DNA of 64,000 bases from Drosophila persimilis (GCF_003286085.1 NW_020825335.1:62001-126000); one strand, 5' to 3'. Positions 51,832-63,885 are shown, counted from the first letter of the stretch. Notes: generated from the letters alone by a model not told the origin. Made by a program: numbers and translations.

Positions 51832-53931
51832 TATCCAGTCCCACATGATGCGGACAGCGCTAAACGATTTATTGCATTTTGCAATTATTATAGACGTTTT
51901 ATTAAAAACTTCGCCGACTATTCCCGGCACATAACTAGATTATGTAAAAAGAATGTCCCCTTTGAGTGGTCAACTGAATGTCAAAATGCATTCCAATATT
52001 TAAAAGATAAACTTATGGAACCCACTCTGTTACAGTACCCAGATTTTCAGAAAGAATTTTGCATAATCACCGATGCTAGTAAACAAGCATGTGGAGCGGT
52101 TTTAACTCAAAACCATAACGGACTCCAACTCCCATTAGCATATGCATCACGTTCATTCACAAAAGGTGAAAGTAACAAAAGTACTACAGAACAGGAATTA
52201 GCAGCAATTCATTGGACAATTACCCATTTTCGACCATATATCTATGGTAAACACTTTACAGTAAAAACGGATCACAGACCACTAACATACCTATTTTCAA
52301 TGGTCAATCCTAGCTCAAAACTCACACGCATGCGGCTCGAATTAGAAGAATACGACTTTACAGTCGAGTATCTAAAGGGTAAAGATAATCATGTAGCAGA
52401 TGCGTTATCAAGAATAACCATCACAGACCTGAAAAACATACAAAAAACGAATAAAGTCCTGAAAGTCACTACCAGGCAACAGAGTAGACAGAAATCCTGC
52501 GCAGGAAAAGAACATATAGAATTGCCTAGGCAATCTCTAACAAAAGCTTCAAAGCCCAACGTATATGAAGTCATCAACAATGACGAAGTACGTAAAGTAG
52601 TGACCTTGCATGTAAATAATAATTTATGTTTTTTCAAACATGGAAAAAAAATTACTGCAAGATATGATGTTAGCGATTTGTATACTAATGGAACCCTTGA
52701 CTTAGGTCAGTTTTTCGAAAGGCTTGAAACGCAAGCCGGTAAACAAAAAATCAGCCAACACCAAGTGGCACCGTGGGAAAATATCTTTGAATACATTTCA
52801 ATAGATAATTTTAAAAATATGGGCAATAAAATATTACGAACAATAAGAGTAGCGCTACTCAACCCGGTGACCCTAATTAAAAATGAAAAAGAAAAAGAAG
52901 CAATACTGTCTACATTACATGATGATCCCATACAAGGAGGACATACAGGCATAACAAAAGCCTTGGCCAAGGTCAAAAGACATTATTTTTGGAAAGGTAT
53001 GACTAAAGAAATAACCAATTACATACGAAAATGTCCAAAATGCCAAAAAGCTAAAGTAACAAAACACACAATAACTCCATTGACTATTACAGAAACACCA
53101 TACATGGCTTTTGATAGGGTAATAATGGATACGATCGGTCCACTTCCTAAATCAGAACAAGGAAATGAATATGCAGTCACCTTAATATGTGACCTGGCAA
53201 AATACCTTGTCGCCATACCCATTAGAAACAAAAGTGCAAATACAGTAGCTAAAGCTATTTTTGAAAATTTTATTCTAAAGTACGGTCCAATGAAGACGTT
53301 CATTACGGACATGGGAACAGAATATAAAAATTCAATAATTGAAGACTTATGTAAAAATCTAAACATCAAAAACATAACTTCTACTGCACATCATCACCAG
53401 ACTGTAGGAACCGTGGAGCGAAGCCACAGAACATTTAACGAATTCATACGCTCATACATCTCAGCTGACAAATCAGATTGGGATGTATGGCTGCAATACT
53501 TCGTATATTGTTTTAATACAACCCCCTCTATGGCACATGATTATTGTCCATATGAGCTAGTTTTCGGTAAGACTTTAAACTTACCAGTTCAATTTAATAC
53601 TATAGATAGAATAGCACCTCTATATAACATAGATGATTACTCTAAAGAGAGTAAATATAGATTAGAAATAGCATATAAACGAGCAAGGATTATGCTCGAG
53701 GAGCATAAAATTAAAAATAAACAGCTATATGACTTAAAGTTAAAAGATTTAAATTTAGCTGTAGGAGATAAAGTTTTATTGAAAAATGAAACAGGACATA
53801 AGCTAGATTTTAAATATATAGGACCATATAGAGTAGAAAGTATCGGAGAAAGAGATAACGTCATAATCTCCGATAATAAAAACAAAACTCAGAAAGTACA
53901 TAAGGATAGGTTAAAGATTTGCAATTATTAA
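51832..53931 (+). pseudogene. 412-like Pol, C-terminal part (RT end, RNase H, integrase)
   Basis: Open from 51832 to the stop at 53931 with no lesion; the first Met is 52015 (638 codons). It starts in the RT connection (YPVPHDADSAKRFIAFCNYY). RNase H: ITDASKQACGAVLTQ, TEQELAAIHW, VKTDHRPLTYL. Integrase: GGHTGITKALAKVKRHYFW with KCPKCQK, then DTIGPLPKS, FITDMGTEYKN and VGTVERSHRTFNEF supplying D, D and E, and YIGPYRVESIGE as the GPY module. Very close in style to 412. It lacks the RT catalytic box, so it cannot work alone, although the remaining frame is undamaged. Confidence 0.85.
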
Positions 53932-54164
53932 TCATTTTTAGTATGGCCATACATAAATATAAACCATAAAAATATACTACTCTGCATTTATATTCAAATA
54001 ACTTTTAAATTTTATCAATATTAATTAAAGTTCAATATTCTAATAATTGACTAAAAAGAAAAAAAATATATATATATAAATTGTCTTTTTAAGAATACAT
54101 AACTCGTATACATATATAGTAAAAGCTAAAAATAAAATAACTTCATTATATTACGTTATTTTTC
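53932..54164. other. AT-rich 3' untranslated region of the 412-like element
   Basis: No coding evidence; TA-rich tracts precede the polypurine tract. Confidence 0.6.
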
Positions 54165-54177
54165 AAAAGGAGGGAGA
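54165..54177 (+). other. Polypurine tract of the 412-like element
   Basis: AAAAGGAGGGAGA directly before the 3' LTR; it would prime plus-strand DNA synthesis. Confidence 0.8.
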
Positions 54178-54663
54178 TGTAGTATGCTCATATTAAAGTA
54201 AAGTAAAGTATTCATTATTACGAATACCCACTGTACCGACGGTACTTAAAGAATACACACTGTAACACTTTGTTTCAGTGTTTACGTAACAATAAAGTCC
54301 CAGACATTCTGGGTGATCGTATTACGATTCACTCAAGAATGCCTCGAGCGACCCAAGTGCAGCGTCAGCATGTTCCCATGACTTGACGGCACTAATATAC
54401 ATGCATACACACATATATCTTCCCTCGCGCTCTCGCTGCCAACAGCGCTGAGCATATTCACACATATACATACTAACATATAAGAGATAAGAACACATAG
54501 TTCTGCCGCTCCGCTGCCGGCGTCACTGGCAGCGCAGCTCCGCGGCTTTTGGCTTACAAAAGCCCAAAACACAATTGTAAAATAGAGAACATAAACGACA
54601 ATAAAAGAGATCGGAGGGTTGAGCCCCAACGATCCAGAAAAACGGATTGAACATCGATTTACA
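54178..54663 (+). repeat. 3' LTR of the 412-like element
   Basis: 486 bp. It carries 13 bp absent from the two upstream LTR copies (AACATAAACGACAATAAAAGAG region, about 54588-54605). Confidence 0.93.
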
Positions 54664-54872
54664 CAGCCTTTCTACACGACATCTCAGAGATGTCTAAACT
54701 ATGTCCCAGGAGGATAGCGAACTTTGTGAGAGCATCTGGATGGGATAATTGCTGACAGGAAGTCTCACAACGCAGGAAGGAATGATCCTATGCGGTATCA
54801 CAACGGGCCGAAACCGGCCTATGTATGACGGGTTCCGAGCGAGCCCGGCAGCCGCCTCAACCCAACCTAACC
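54664..54872 (+). pseudogene. LINE B 3' end after the 412-like insertion
   Basis: Resumes the LINE ORF exactly where the LTR cut it (CAGC, then FLHDISEMSKLCPRRIANF and ASGWDNC stop), followed by a 3' UTR that matches 2220-2320 and a tail AACCCAACCTAACC (54857-54872). Confidence 0.9.
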
Positions 54873-54882
54873 TTCTCGATCG
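54873..54882 (+). other. LINE B target-site duplication, right (TTCTCGATCG)
   Basis: Matches 43518-43527. It confirms that 43528-54872 is one 5'-truncated LINE insertion with later events inside it. Confidence 0.8.
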
Positions 54883-55379
54883 TCACATTATAGTCTATCC
54901 ACCATCCATTTCGGGGATGGTCAGTAAGGTTTTGCCGTTCCGAAAATTTCCCAGATAGTCCACCGTACATTTTGCTTGTTCCTAAACCACACATTTCCAT
55001 ACGATATTTATCCGATTGTATTTACAACGAAAAATGGTATTCACTGCGAAAACGTAAACAATGATTGTGACAAAAATAAACAAAAAACAACACCAATAAC
55101 AGTACCAAAAGAGCAAACAATTTTAAAATAAATGTAAAATGAAAGAAGCAGCAGAAAATGCCTGTAGTAAGTTGAATAGTAAATATTATTATGATTGCCG
55201 AACAAGGAATTGTGAAAAAAAAATAATATTAAACCAATGGGGGGTGCTCCATCTGTATGACAGCATTACGATAAGCTATACTCGTTCCTGGGTTTCTTTC
55301 CGTATCCACAACATGGGGCAGAACACATTGGAAAACCGCAATAAGTTAAATTAAATATATTTTAAAAACAGTATATTAA
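54883..55379. other. Unassigned flank right of LINE B
   Basis: No domain-bearing ORF. It was contiguous with 43517 before LINE B inserted. A 71-codon open frame (55139-55354) shows nothing recognisable. Confidence 0.5.
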
Positions 55380-56492
55380 CGAGGGGGAACGTTGTGAGTT
55401 GCTGCGGACACCGCAACTCTACGGTTATACCCGATACTAAGTCAGTATGGCTCTCCTCCGGCAGACGCCGCTAATATTAAACGACACGACAAAGAGTGCG
55501 TGCGAGAGAGACAGAAAATCAGTCTGAGCGTGACGTCGGGCGCTGCGTAGCCACTAAAAATTGATTTCTTGCTTTTGGCTACAAAAATGATCCGATCTGA
55601 TCCAGATTCGGCAACCGGATAGATATGGTCATTGTCTATGATTCTGCGTTTTTAGTTTACTCGATTTTGCAATATTGTGGATGCAACAGATTTTCGTCCT
55701 TTGTGTGTGAAGGGGGTGGGGCGAAATTTTGAGATATACGTTTTATAGTGAGATCTAACAGGATACCAAATTTGGTTACTCTAGCCTTAATAGTCTCTGA
55801 GATTTATGAATATCCCCAGATCTGCATCCTTTGCGGGGGCGGAAGGGGGTGTGGCGAAATTTTGAAACAAACTCGTCTCGGTCCGATATATTAGGAGTGT
55901 GGATACCAAATTTGGTTGCTCTAGCTTTTATAGTCTCTGAGATCTAGGCGCTAATGTTTTACTCTAAGCAAAGCCGCCTATGCTACGTGTGTGTTAGAGA
56001 GAGACAGGGCGAGAAAAAATGAAATTGTTTTCTTGATGCTGGCTATAATAATAATACGATCCAATTCAGATTCCGCAGTGTATAAGATATGGTCATTCTC
56101 TACGATTCTGCGTTTTTGGTTTTATCTTATCTTTAAAATTGTGGATGCCACAGATTTTCGCCCTTTGTGGGGGCGGAAGTGGGCGGGGCAAAGTTTTGAA
56201 ATATTTTTGTAGCAGTGACATATCACAGAAGTCTGGATCCAAAACATCGTTGCTCTGGCTCTTATAGTCTTTGAGCATTAGGCGCTGAAGGGGACGGACA
56301 GACGGACAGACGGACGGACGGACAGACGGACAGACGGACGGACGGACAGACAGACATGGCTCAATCGACTCGGCTATTGATGCTGATCAAGAATATATAT
56401 ACTTTATGGGGTCGAAAACGATTCCTTCAGGACGTTACACACCACCACAAATCTAATATACCCCAATACTCATTTTGAGTATCGGGTATAAT
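55380..56492 (-). mobile_element. DINE-1-like element, complete copy
   Basis: From GAGGGGGAACGTTG with the GAGTTGCTGCGGACACCGCAACTC hairpin to CATTTTGAGTATCGGGTATAAT. Sub-terminal inverted repeats TTATACCCGATACT/AGTATCGGGTATAA are present. A (GACG/GACA)n tract lies at 56294-56353. No protein and no target duplication. Confidence 0.9.
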
Positions 56493-56499
56493 AAAATGT

Positions 56500-57588
56500 T
56501 TTCATTACAGATCTTGCTGAATTCTTTACGGATATAACCGATGTCGACCTGAAAGGATACTGCAGCTCCACCACATTTTCTGGTACCAAAAAGGATGACA
56601 CTACTCTGTGACAGATTTCCTAGAGATCATCTAGAAGAGATGGAGCATCACAGGAGGAAGGGAATGGAGGCGCACTTCCCTGGATGCACCGAGATCACTG
56701 ACGCCAAGGAGCATCAGGACCTAGCAACTGAGGAACAGCACCCCCCAATAGGTCTGTTAACCACTAAGAGAATCCACTGGGCCTTAGACTCCTTCGCGGG
56801 CATAAAAGCACCAGGACTGGACGGGATATTCCCAGCCATGATGCAGTTGACCAAAGAGGTTATTACCCCATGGCTCTTCGCAATATACTCAGCATGCCTA
56901 TATACGGGCTATATCCCCATCCAATGGAGAACCTCGAGAGTTGTCTTCCTCCCTAAGGCAGGAAAGTGCAGCCACGTGAGTCCCAAGGATTACAGACCGA
57001 TAAGCCTTACCTCCTTTTTACTAAAAACACTAGAAAAGCTGTTGGATTTACACATCAGGAATGAGGTAGGGGGACTGATGTCAACAAACCAACACGCCTA
57101 CACCAAGGGGAAATCAGTGGAGACGGCACTACACTCGCTAGTAGCTACCATCGAGAGCGCCCTTCACAACAAAAAGTATGCTTTGGGAGCATTTGTGGAC
57201 ATCTCAGGAGCATTCAACAACGTGGCAACAACCGCAATAACAAGTCGCCTAGAAGCGCATAACATACACCCTGCAATCAACGTCTGGATCAAAAACCTCC
57301 TAAGTTGTAGACGGGTGCAATCGAAGTGGGGCACTGCTTCCATGGTAAAGGGGGCACAGAGGCACACCTCAAGGTGGAGTCCTGTCGCCACTACTGTGGA
57401 ATTTGGTGGTCGACGACCTCATTATGAGATTTGAAAGGAAGGCCCCAAAAATAACAGCTTATGCAGACGACATAAGCATACTTATTACGGGTGTATGTCC
57501 ATCGATCCTCAGCTCCATAATGGAACGTACACTCAGGGAGATACGTGAGTGGGCGGAAGAGGTAGGACTCAGTATTAGTACAAATAGG
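56500..57588 (+). pseudogene. LOA-like LINE D fragment: RT domain, one frameshift
   Basis: 56595-57434 encodes the RT N-terminal half (ALDSFAGIKAPGLDGIFPAM, WRTSRVVFLPKAGK, SPKDYRPISLTSFLLKTLEK, AYTKGKSVETALHSLV, AFVDISGAFNNV). A frameshift near 57350-57362 moves GTPQGGVLSPLLWN and the catalytic AYADDISILITG (57403 on) to another frame. The similarity breaks off at about 57588. It resembles LINEs A and B but is clearly a different family. Confidence 0.8.
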
Positions 57589-58109
57589 GTCGGTCGTGTG
57601 CACTCTTGCTAGGCTCGGGTCTAGCTCGCCGGATGGTCGGGGTTCTTCCTCACCTAATTGTACTATCGTACTCCACTACATTTAAATAGTGCACTTTACG
57701 GGAAACTAAATAAAAGCCCTACTGAACCATTTCTATTTAGAGAGAACCTAGGTGTTGATTGTCCCTCTCTTCTGTACCCACCATACCATGACAATGCGTT
57801 CGAGTTCTTGCATTGTCCCTTGATGAATCCTTTACTAAGATTTACCACATTTTATAAGATCCTGGCACGGATACTCGACAGACCATTTTTATGATTTTAA
57901 AGATTCATTTCAATTCAATTCGATTCATATTTTAATATAATGTGAGACTTTAATTTCAATATTCATTACGTTGCAGTTGTAGAAACACAACAATTGTCTT
58001 AGGTTCTAATTTGTGGGTAATATTCCCTTAATCCTAATTATCATATAAGTTTAGTTATAAATTCATTATTTTAAAGCATGAAAATTATTAGGGTATAGAT
58101 AATATCTAT
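57589..58109. other. Unassigned region
   Basis: A 78-codon open frame (57658-57894, LHLNSALYGKLNKSPTEPFL...) has no domain I recognise. The remainder is AT-rich. Confidence 0.4.
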
Positions 58110-58167
58110 ATACACTTTCTTTTTTTTTTTACTCTTTAAAATTTCATCAATATAATTTTTTTTTGTA

Positions 58168-58198
<31 letters not shown>

Positions 58199-58404
58199 TA
58201 TTTGACCAAAATGAAGGAAGGAAAAAAATGTTAAGGGACATGTGATCGATTTACAGGTTTTTCATTATATAATTCAACATCGATCACATGGTTTTAGTAA
58301 TAGCCTAACATAGGTTAGTATTTTCAAGTTGCACTTTAAGGGTGATTCAACTCGAGTTAGAAAATTATACTTATTGGCAATATGAGGCATGGCATTTCTG
58401 CAGC

Positions 58405-58632
58405 TCATTTGCGTTTCTTCGCACCAGTGCGAAGTTGATCCTTTCTTGGTGGGGGGTTGGGGGGTTTTTTTTTTTGTCGTGCCCGGTACTCAGCTATTGT
58501 GAGTGGGCGAGGTCCATCGTTTGGGTACACTTTTAAAGCCTCTTGTAGGCTGAGTGCATCCCTTTGCTCGGTAGGAGCAGAATCTGTTGGTCCATCGACG
58601 GTGCAAGGGGCGGTCCTATGCCACTCGCACAT
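58405..58632 (-). pseudogene. Damaged copy of the 412-like small first ORF
   Basis: 75 codons. The proper start and first 20 or so codons are deleted (CTVDGPTDSAPTEQRDALSL replaces MDSNTN...APTEQRDALSL). The basic C-terminal half diverges into Pro/Lys-rich sequence. Confidence 0.6.
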
Positions 58633-59086
58633 ATATTATTGGCCCTTGCTGGGTCTGGTGGGGCCGGTGCTGGTCTTCGCACAGGTTTTATGTTGCGTGT
58701 ACGCTCTTTGTAGCGCGGGCTGTTAAATCTTCTTGGGTATTATATATTCCTGGCCGCATTGTAGTCCCCAAATTTAAGGGTATAAATTATAATCCAACAT
58801 GGGTTTGTGCGTAATATCGTCGGCAGTCGTGCATGGTTCTGGCGAAACGGCTGGTTTGGCTTTCTGCTGTGGGTTTTCCTTGGCACTGGCACTGGGGACA
58901 ACACTATTTCAATAGTTTTTCCAATTCATCAATTTTCTTTTGACTGTGTCCGATTTTTAAAACAAAATCACATAGTATTATATTTTTTTTTTATGTCGGC
59001 CATTCTTTGTCTTTATTATTTTTAACACCTTTTTAGACATTTTTTTTTCAATCCTTAGATCGATCCATTGCGTAGGACGTATATCG

Positions 59087-59104
59087 GTCCTGTCACGGTC
59101 GCCA
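59087..59104 (-). other. Primer-binding site, arginine tRNA type (minus-strand 412-like fragment)
   Basis: Reverse complement of the site at 49857-49874. Confidence 0.8.
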
Positions 59105-59164
59105 TGTAAACGACGTACAATCCTTTTCTTGGATCTTTGGGGCTCAACCCTCCGATCTGTTTTA

Positions 59165-60272
59165 TTATACCCGATACTCAAAATGATTATTGGGGTATAT
59201 TAGATTTGTGGTAAAAGTGGATGTGTGTAACGTCCAGAAGGAATCGTTTCCGACCCTATAAAGTATATATATTCTTGATCAGCATCAATAGCCGAGTCGA
59301 TTGAGCCATGGCTGTCTGTCCGTCTGTCCGTCCGTCCGTCTGTCCGTCCCCTTCGGCGCCTAATGCTCAAAGACTATAAGAGCTAGAGCAGCGATGTTTT
59401 GGATCCAGACTTCTGTGATATGTCACTGCTACAAAAATATTTCAAAACTTTGCCCCGCCCACTTCCGCCCCCTCAAAGGGCGAAAATCTGTGGCATCCAC
59501 AATTTTAAAGATACGAGAAAACAAAAAACGCAGAATCGTAGAGAATGACCATATCTTTTATACTGCAGAATCTGAATTGGATCGTATTATTATTATAGCC
59601 AGCATCAAGCAAACAATTTCATTTTTTCTCGCCCTGTCTCTCTCTAACACACACGTAGCATAGGCGGCTTTGCTTAGAGTAAAACATTAGCGCCTAGATC
59701 TCAGAGACTATAAAAGCTAGAGCAACCAAATTTGGTATCCACACTCCTAATATATCGGACCGAGACGAGTTTGTTTCAAAATTTCGCCACACCCCCTTCC
59801 GACCCCGCAAAGGATGCAAATCTGGGGATATTCACAAATCTCAGAGAGTATTAAGGCTAGAGTAACCAAATTCAGTGTCCGTACTTCTGTTAGATCTCAC
59901 TATAAAACGTATATCTCAGAATTTCGCCCCACCCCCATCCGCCCCCACAAAGGACAAAATTTGTTGCATCCACAATATTGCAGATTTGAGAAAACTAAAA
60001 ACGCAGAATCATAGATAATGACCATATCTATTAGATTGCTGAATCTGGATCAGATCAGATCATTTTTATAGCCAAAAGGAACAAATCAATTTGCAGTGGC
60101 TACGCAGCGCCCGACGTCACGCTCAGACTGATTTTCTGTCTCTCTCGCACGCACTCTTTGTCGTGTCGTTAAATATTAGCGGCGTCTGCCGGAGGAGAGC
60201 CATACTGACTTAGTATCGGGTATAACCGTAGAGTTGCGGTGTCCGCAGCAACTCACAACGTTCCCCCTCGTT
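59165..60272 (+). mobile_element. DINE-1-like element, copy B
   Basis: Complete plus-strand copy, TTATACCCGATACT to CCCCCTCGTTT, inserted into the LTR end of the minus-strand 412-like fragment. (CTGT/CCGT)n tract at 59311-59350. Confidence 0.9.
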
Positions 60273-60310
60273 TAAATAATATTGTTGATAAGATTTCGTC
60301 ATGGTGGTTA

Positions 60311-61331
60311 TTATACCCGATACTCAAAATGAGTATTGGGGTATATTAGATTTGTGGTAAAAGTGGATGTGTGTCCGTCCGTCCGTCCGTCTGTCCGTCT
60401 GTCCGTCCCCTTCAGCGCCTAATGCTCAAAGACTATAAGAGCTAGAGTAACGATGTTTTGGATCCAGACTTCTGTGATATGTCACTGCTACAAAAATATT
60501 TCAAAACTTTGCCCCGCCCACTTCCGCCCCCTCAAAGGGCGAAAATCTGTGGCATCCACAATTTTAAAGATACGAGAAAACAAAAAACGCAGAATCGTAG
60601 AGAATGACCATATCTTTTATACTGCAGAATCTGAATTGGATCGTATTATTATTATAGCCAGCATCAAGCAAACAATTTCATTTTTTCTCGCCCTGTCTCT
60701 CTCTAACACACACGTAGCATAGGCGGCTTTGCTTAGAGTAAAACATTAGCGCCTAGATCTCAGAGACTATAAAAGCTAGAGCAACCAAATTTGGTATCCA
60801 CACTCCTAATATATCGGACCGAGACGAGTTTGTTTCAAAATTTCGCCACACCCCCTTCCGACCCCGCAAAGGATGCAAATCTGGGGATATTCACAAATCT
60901 CAGAGAGTATTAAGGCTAGAGTAACCAAATTCAGTGTCCGTACTTCTGTTAGATCTCACTATAAAACGTATATCTCAAAATTTCGCCCCACCCCCTTCCG
61001 CCCCCACAAAGGACGAAAATCTGTTGCATCCACAATATTGCAGATTTGAGAAAAATAAAAACGCAGAATCATAGATAATGACCATATCTATCAGATTGGT
61101 GAATCTGGATCAGATCAGATCATTTTTATAGCCAAAAGGAACAAATCAATTTGAAGTGGCTACGCAGCGCCCGACGTCACGCTCAGACTGATTTTCTGTC
61201 TCTCTCGCACGCACTCTTTGTCGTGTCGTTAAATATTAGCGGCGTCTGCCGGAGGAGAGCCATACTGACTTAGTATCGGGTATAACCGTAGAGTTGCGGT
61301 GTCCGCAGCAACTCACAACGTTCCCCCTCGT
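60311..61331 (+). mobile_element. DINE-1-like element, copy C
   Basis: Nearly the same as copy B, but it lacks about 90 bp between TGGATGTGTGT and the (CCGT)n tract. Separated from copy B by a 38-bp linker (60273-60310). 3' hairpin at 61291-61314. Confidence 0.9.
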
Positions 61332-61444
61332 TGTGTTTTATATTCTGAATTTTACAATTGTGTTTTGGGCTTTTGTAAGCCAAAAGCCGCGGAGCTGCGC
61401 TGCCAGTGACGCCGGCAGCGGAGCGGCAGAAGTATGTGTTCTTA
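61332..61444 (-). repeat. 412-like LTR fragment, array unit 1
   Basis: 113 bp matching, in reverse, the part of the 412-like LTR around 54490-54590 (CCGCTGCCGGCGTCACTGGC core). Flanked on both sides by DINE-1 ends. Confidence 0.9.
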
Positions 61445-62559
61445 TTATACCCGATACTCAAAATGAGTATTGGGGTATATTAGATTTGTGGTAAAAGTGG
61501 ATGTGTGTAACGTCCAGAAGGAATCGTTTCCGACCCTATAAAGTATATATATTCTTGATCAGCATCAATAGCCGAGTCGATTGAGCCCTGTCTGTCTGTC
61601 CGTCTGTCCGTCCGTCCGTCTGTCCGTCTGTCCGTCCCCTTCAGCGCCTAATGCTCAAAGACTATAAGAGCTAGAGCAACGATGTTTTGGATCCAGACTT
61701 CTGTGATATGTCACTGCTCCAAAAATATTTCAAAACTTTGCCCCGCCCACTTCCGCCCCCACAAAGGGCGAAAATCTGTGGCATCCACAATTTCGACGAT
61801 ACGAGAAAACTAAAAACGCAGAATCGTAGAAGATGACTATATCTTCTAGAGTGCAAAATCTGAACCAGATCGTATAATTATTACAGCCAGAATCACGAAA
61901 ACAATTTCACTCTTTCTCGCTCTGTCTCACTCTAACACACAGGTTTCATGGTCGGTTTTGCCAATTGCAAAATATGAGTTCAAGGATCTCAGAACCTATA
62001 AAAGCCGGAGCAACCAAATTTGGTATCCACACTCCTGTGATATCGGACCTTGACCGTTTCCTGTCCAAATTTCGCCACACCCCCTTCCGCCCCCGCAAAG
62101 GACGAAAATCTGAGGCAACCACAAATCTCAGAGACTATTAAGGCTAGAGTAACCAAATTTGGTGCACACACTCCTTTAAGATGTCACTATAAAACGTATA
62201 TCTCAGAATTTCGCCCCACCCCCATCCGCCCCCACAAAGGACGAAAATCTGTTGCATCCACAATATTGCAGATTTGAGAAAAATAAAAACGCAGAATCAT
62301 AGATAATGACCATATCTATCAGATTGGTGAATCTGGATCAGATCAGATCATTTTTATAGCCAAAAGGAACAAATCAATTTGCAGTGGCTACGCAGCGCCC
62401 GACGTCACGCTCAGACTGATTTTCTGTCTCTCTCGCACGCACTCTTTGTCGTGTCGTTAAATATTAGCGGCGTCTGCCGGAGGAGAGCCATACTGACTTA
62501 GTATCGGGTATAACCGTAGAGTTGCGGTGTCCGCAGCAACTCACAACGTTCCCCCTCGT
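61445..62559 (+). mobile_element. DINE-1-like element, copy D
   Basis: Complete copy. Sub-terminal inverted repeats at 61445-61458 and 62500-62513. Its middle is of the copy A type (GGTTTCATGGTCGGTTTTGCC, 61943-61963), unlike copies B, C and E (GTAGCATAGGCGGCTTTGC). Confidence 0.92.
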
Positions 62560-62672
62560 TGTGTTTTATATTCTGAATTTTACAATTGTGTTTTGGGCTT
62601 TTGTAAGCCAAAAGCCGCGGAGCTGCGCTGCCAGTGACGCCGGCAGCGGAGCGGCAGAAGTATGTGTTCTTA
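62560..62672 (-). repeat. 412-like LTR fragment, array unit 2
   Basis: Same 113 bp as 61332-61444, 1228 bp further on. Confidence 0.92.
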
Positions 62673-63772
62673 TTATACCCGATACTCAAAATGAGTATTG
62701 GGGTATATTAGATTTGTGGTAAAAGTGGATGTGTGTAACGTCCAGAAGGAATCGTTTCCGACCCCATAAAGTATATATATTCTTGATCAGCATCAATAGC
62801 CGAGTCGATTGAGCCATGTCTGTCTGTCCGTCTGTCCGTCTGTCCGTCCCCTTCAGCGCCTAATGCTCAAAGACTATAAGAGCTAGAGCAACGATGTTTT
62901 GGATCCAGACTTCTGTGATATGTCACTGCTACAAAAATATTTCAAAACTTTGCCCCGCCCACTTCCGCTCCCACAAAGGGCGAAAATCTGTGGCATCCAC
63001 AATTTTAAAGATACGAGAAAACAAAAAACGCAGAATCGTAGAGAATGACCATATCTTTTAGACTGCAGAATCTGAATTGGATCGTATTACTATTATAGCC
63101 AGCATCAAGAAAACAATTTCATTTTTTCTCGCCCTGTCTCTCTCTAACACACAGGTAGCATAGGCGGCTTTGCTTAGAGTAAAACATTAGCGCCTAGATC
63201 TCAGAGACTATAAAAGCTAGAGCAACCAAATTTGGTATCCACACTCCTAATATATCAGACCGAGACGAGTTTGTTTCAAAATTTCGCCACACCCCCTTCC
63301 GCCCCCGCAAAGGATGCAAATCTGGGGATATTCACAAATCTCAGAGAGTATTAAGGCTAGAGTAACCAAATTCAGTGTCCGTACTTCTGTTAGATCTCAC
63401 TATAAAACGTATATCTCAAAATTTCGCCCCACCCCCTTCCGCCCCCACAAAGGACGAAAATCTGTTGCATCCACAATATTGCAGATTTGAGAAAAATAAA
63501 AACGCAGAATCATAGATAATGACCATATCTATCAGATTGGTGAATCTGGATCAGATCAGATCATTTTTATAGCCAAAAGGAACAAATCAATTTGAAGTGG
63601 CTACGCAGCGCCCGACGTCACGCTCAGACTGATTTTCTGTCTCTCTCGCACGCACTCTTTGTCGTGTCGTTAAATATTAGCGGCGTCTGCCGGAGGAAAG
63701 CCATACTGACTTAGTATCGGGTATAACCGTAGAGTTGCGGTGTCCGCAGCAACTCACAACGTTCCCCCTCGT
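62673..63772 (+). mobile_element. DINE-1-like element, copy E
   Basis: Complete copy with the B/C-type middle. Confidence 0.92.
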
Positions 63773-63885
63773 TGTGTTTTATATTCTGAATTTTACAATT
63801 GTGTTTTGGGCTTTTGTAAGCCAAAAGCCGCGGAGCTGCGCTGCCAGTGACGCCGGCAGCGGAGCGGCAGAACTATGTGTTCTTA
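63773..63885 (-). repeat. 412-like LTR fragment, array unit 3
   Basis: Same 113 bp as units 1 and 2, with a C for G change (AGAACTATGTG versus AGAAGTATGTG) that matches the parental LTR. 1213 bp after unit 2. Confidence 0.92.

Larger units (their letters stand above)
49384..54663 (+). mobile_element. 412-like (Ty3/gypsy, mdg1/412 lineage) element, internally deleted
   Basis: LTRs at 49384-49856 and 54178-54663, 4-bp target duplication CAGC (49380-49383 and 54664-54667), arginine-type primer site, 107-codon small ORF, A/T-rich leader, and the C-terminal half of Pol. Gag, protease and the RT catalytic region are missing. At 5280 bp it is about 2 kb shorter than 412 (about 7.5 kb). It inserted into LINE B. 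Confidence 0.92.
58110..59164 (-). mobile_element. 412-like element, 5' fragment on the minus strand
   Basis: In element orientation: LTR end (59105-59164), arginine-type primer site (59087-59104), leader with the same blocks as 49875-50378, a damaged small ORF (58405-58632, ALSLQEALKVYPNDGPRPLT) and the A-rich leader to about 58110. The LTR is interrupted by a DINE-1 at 59165. This is a separate insertion from the one at 49384. Confidence 0.85.
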
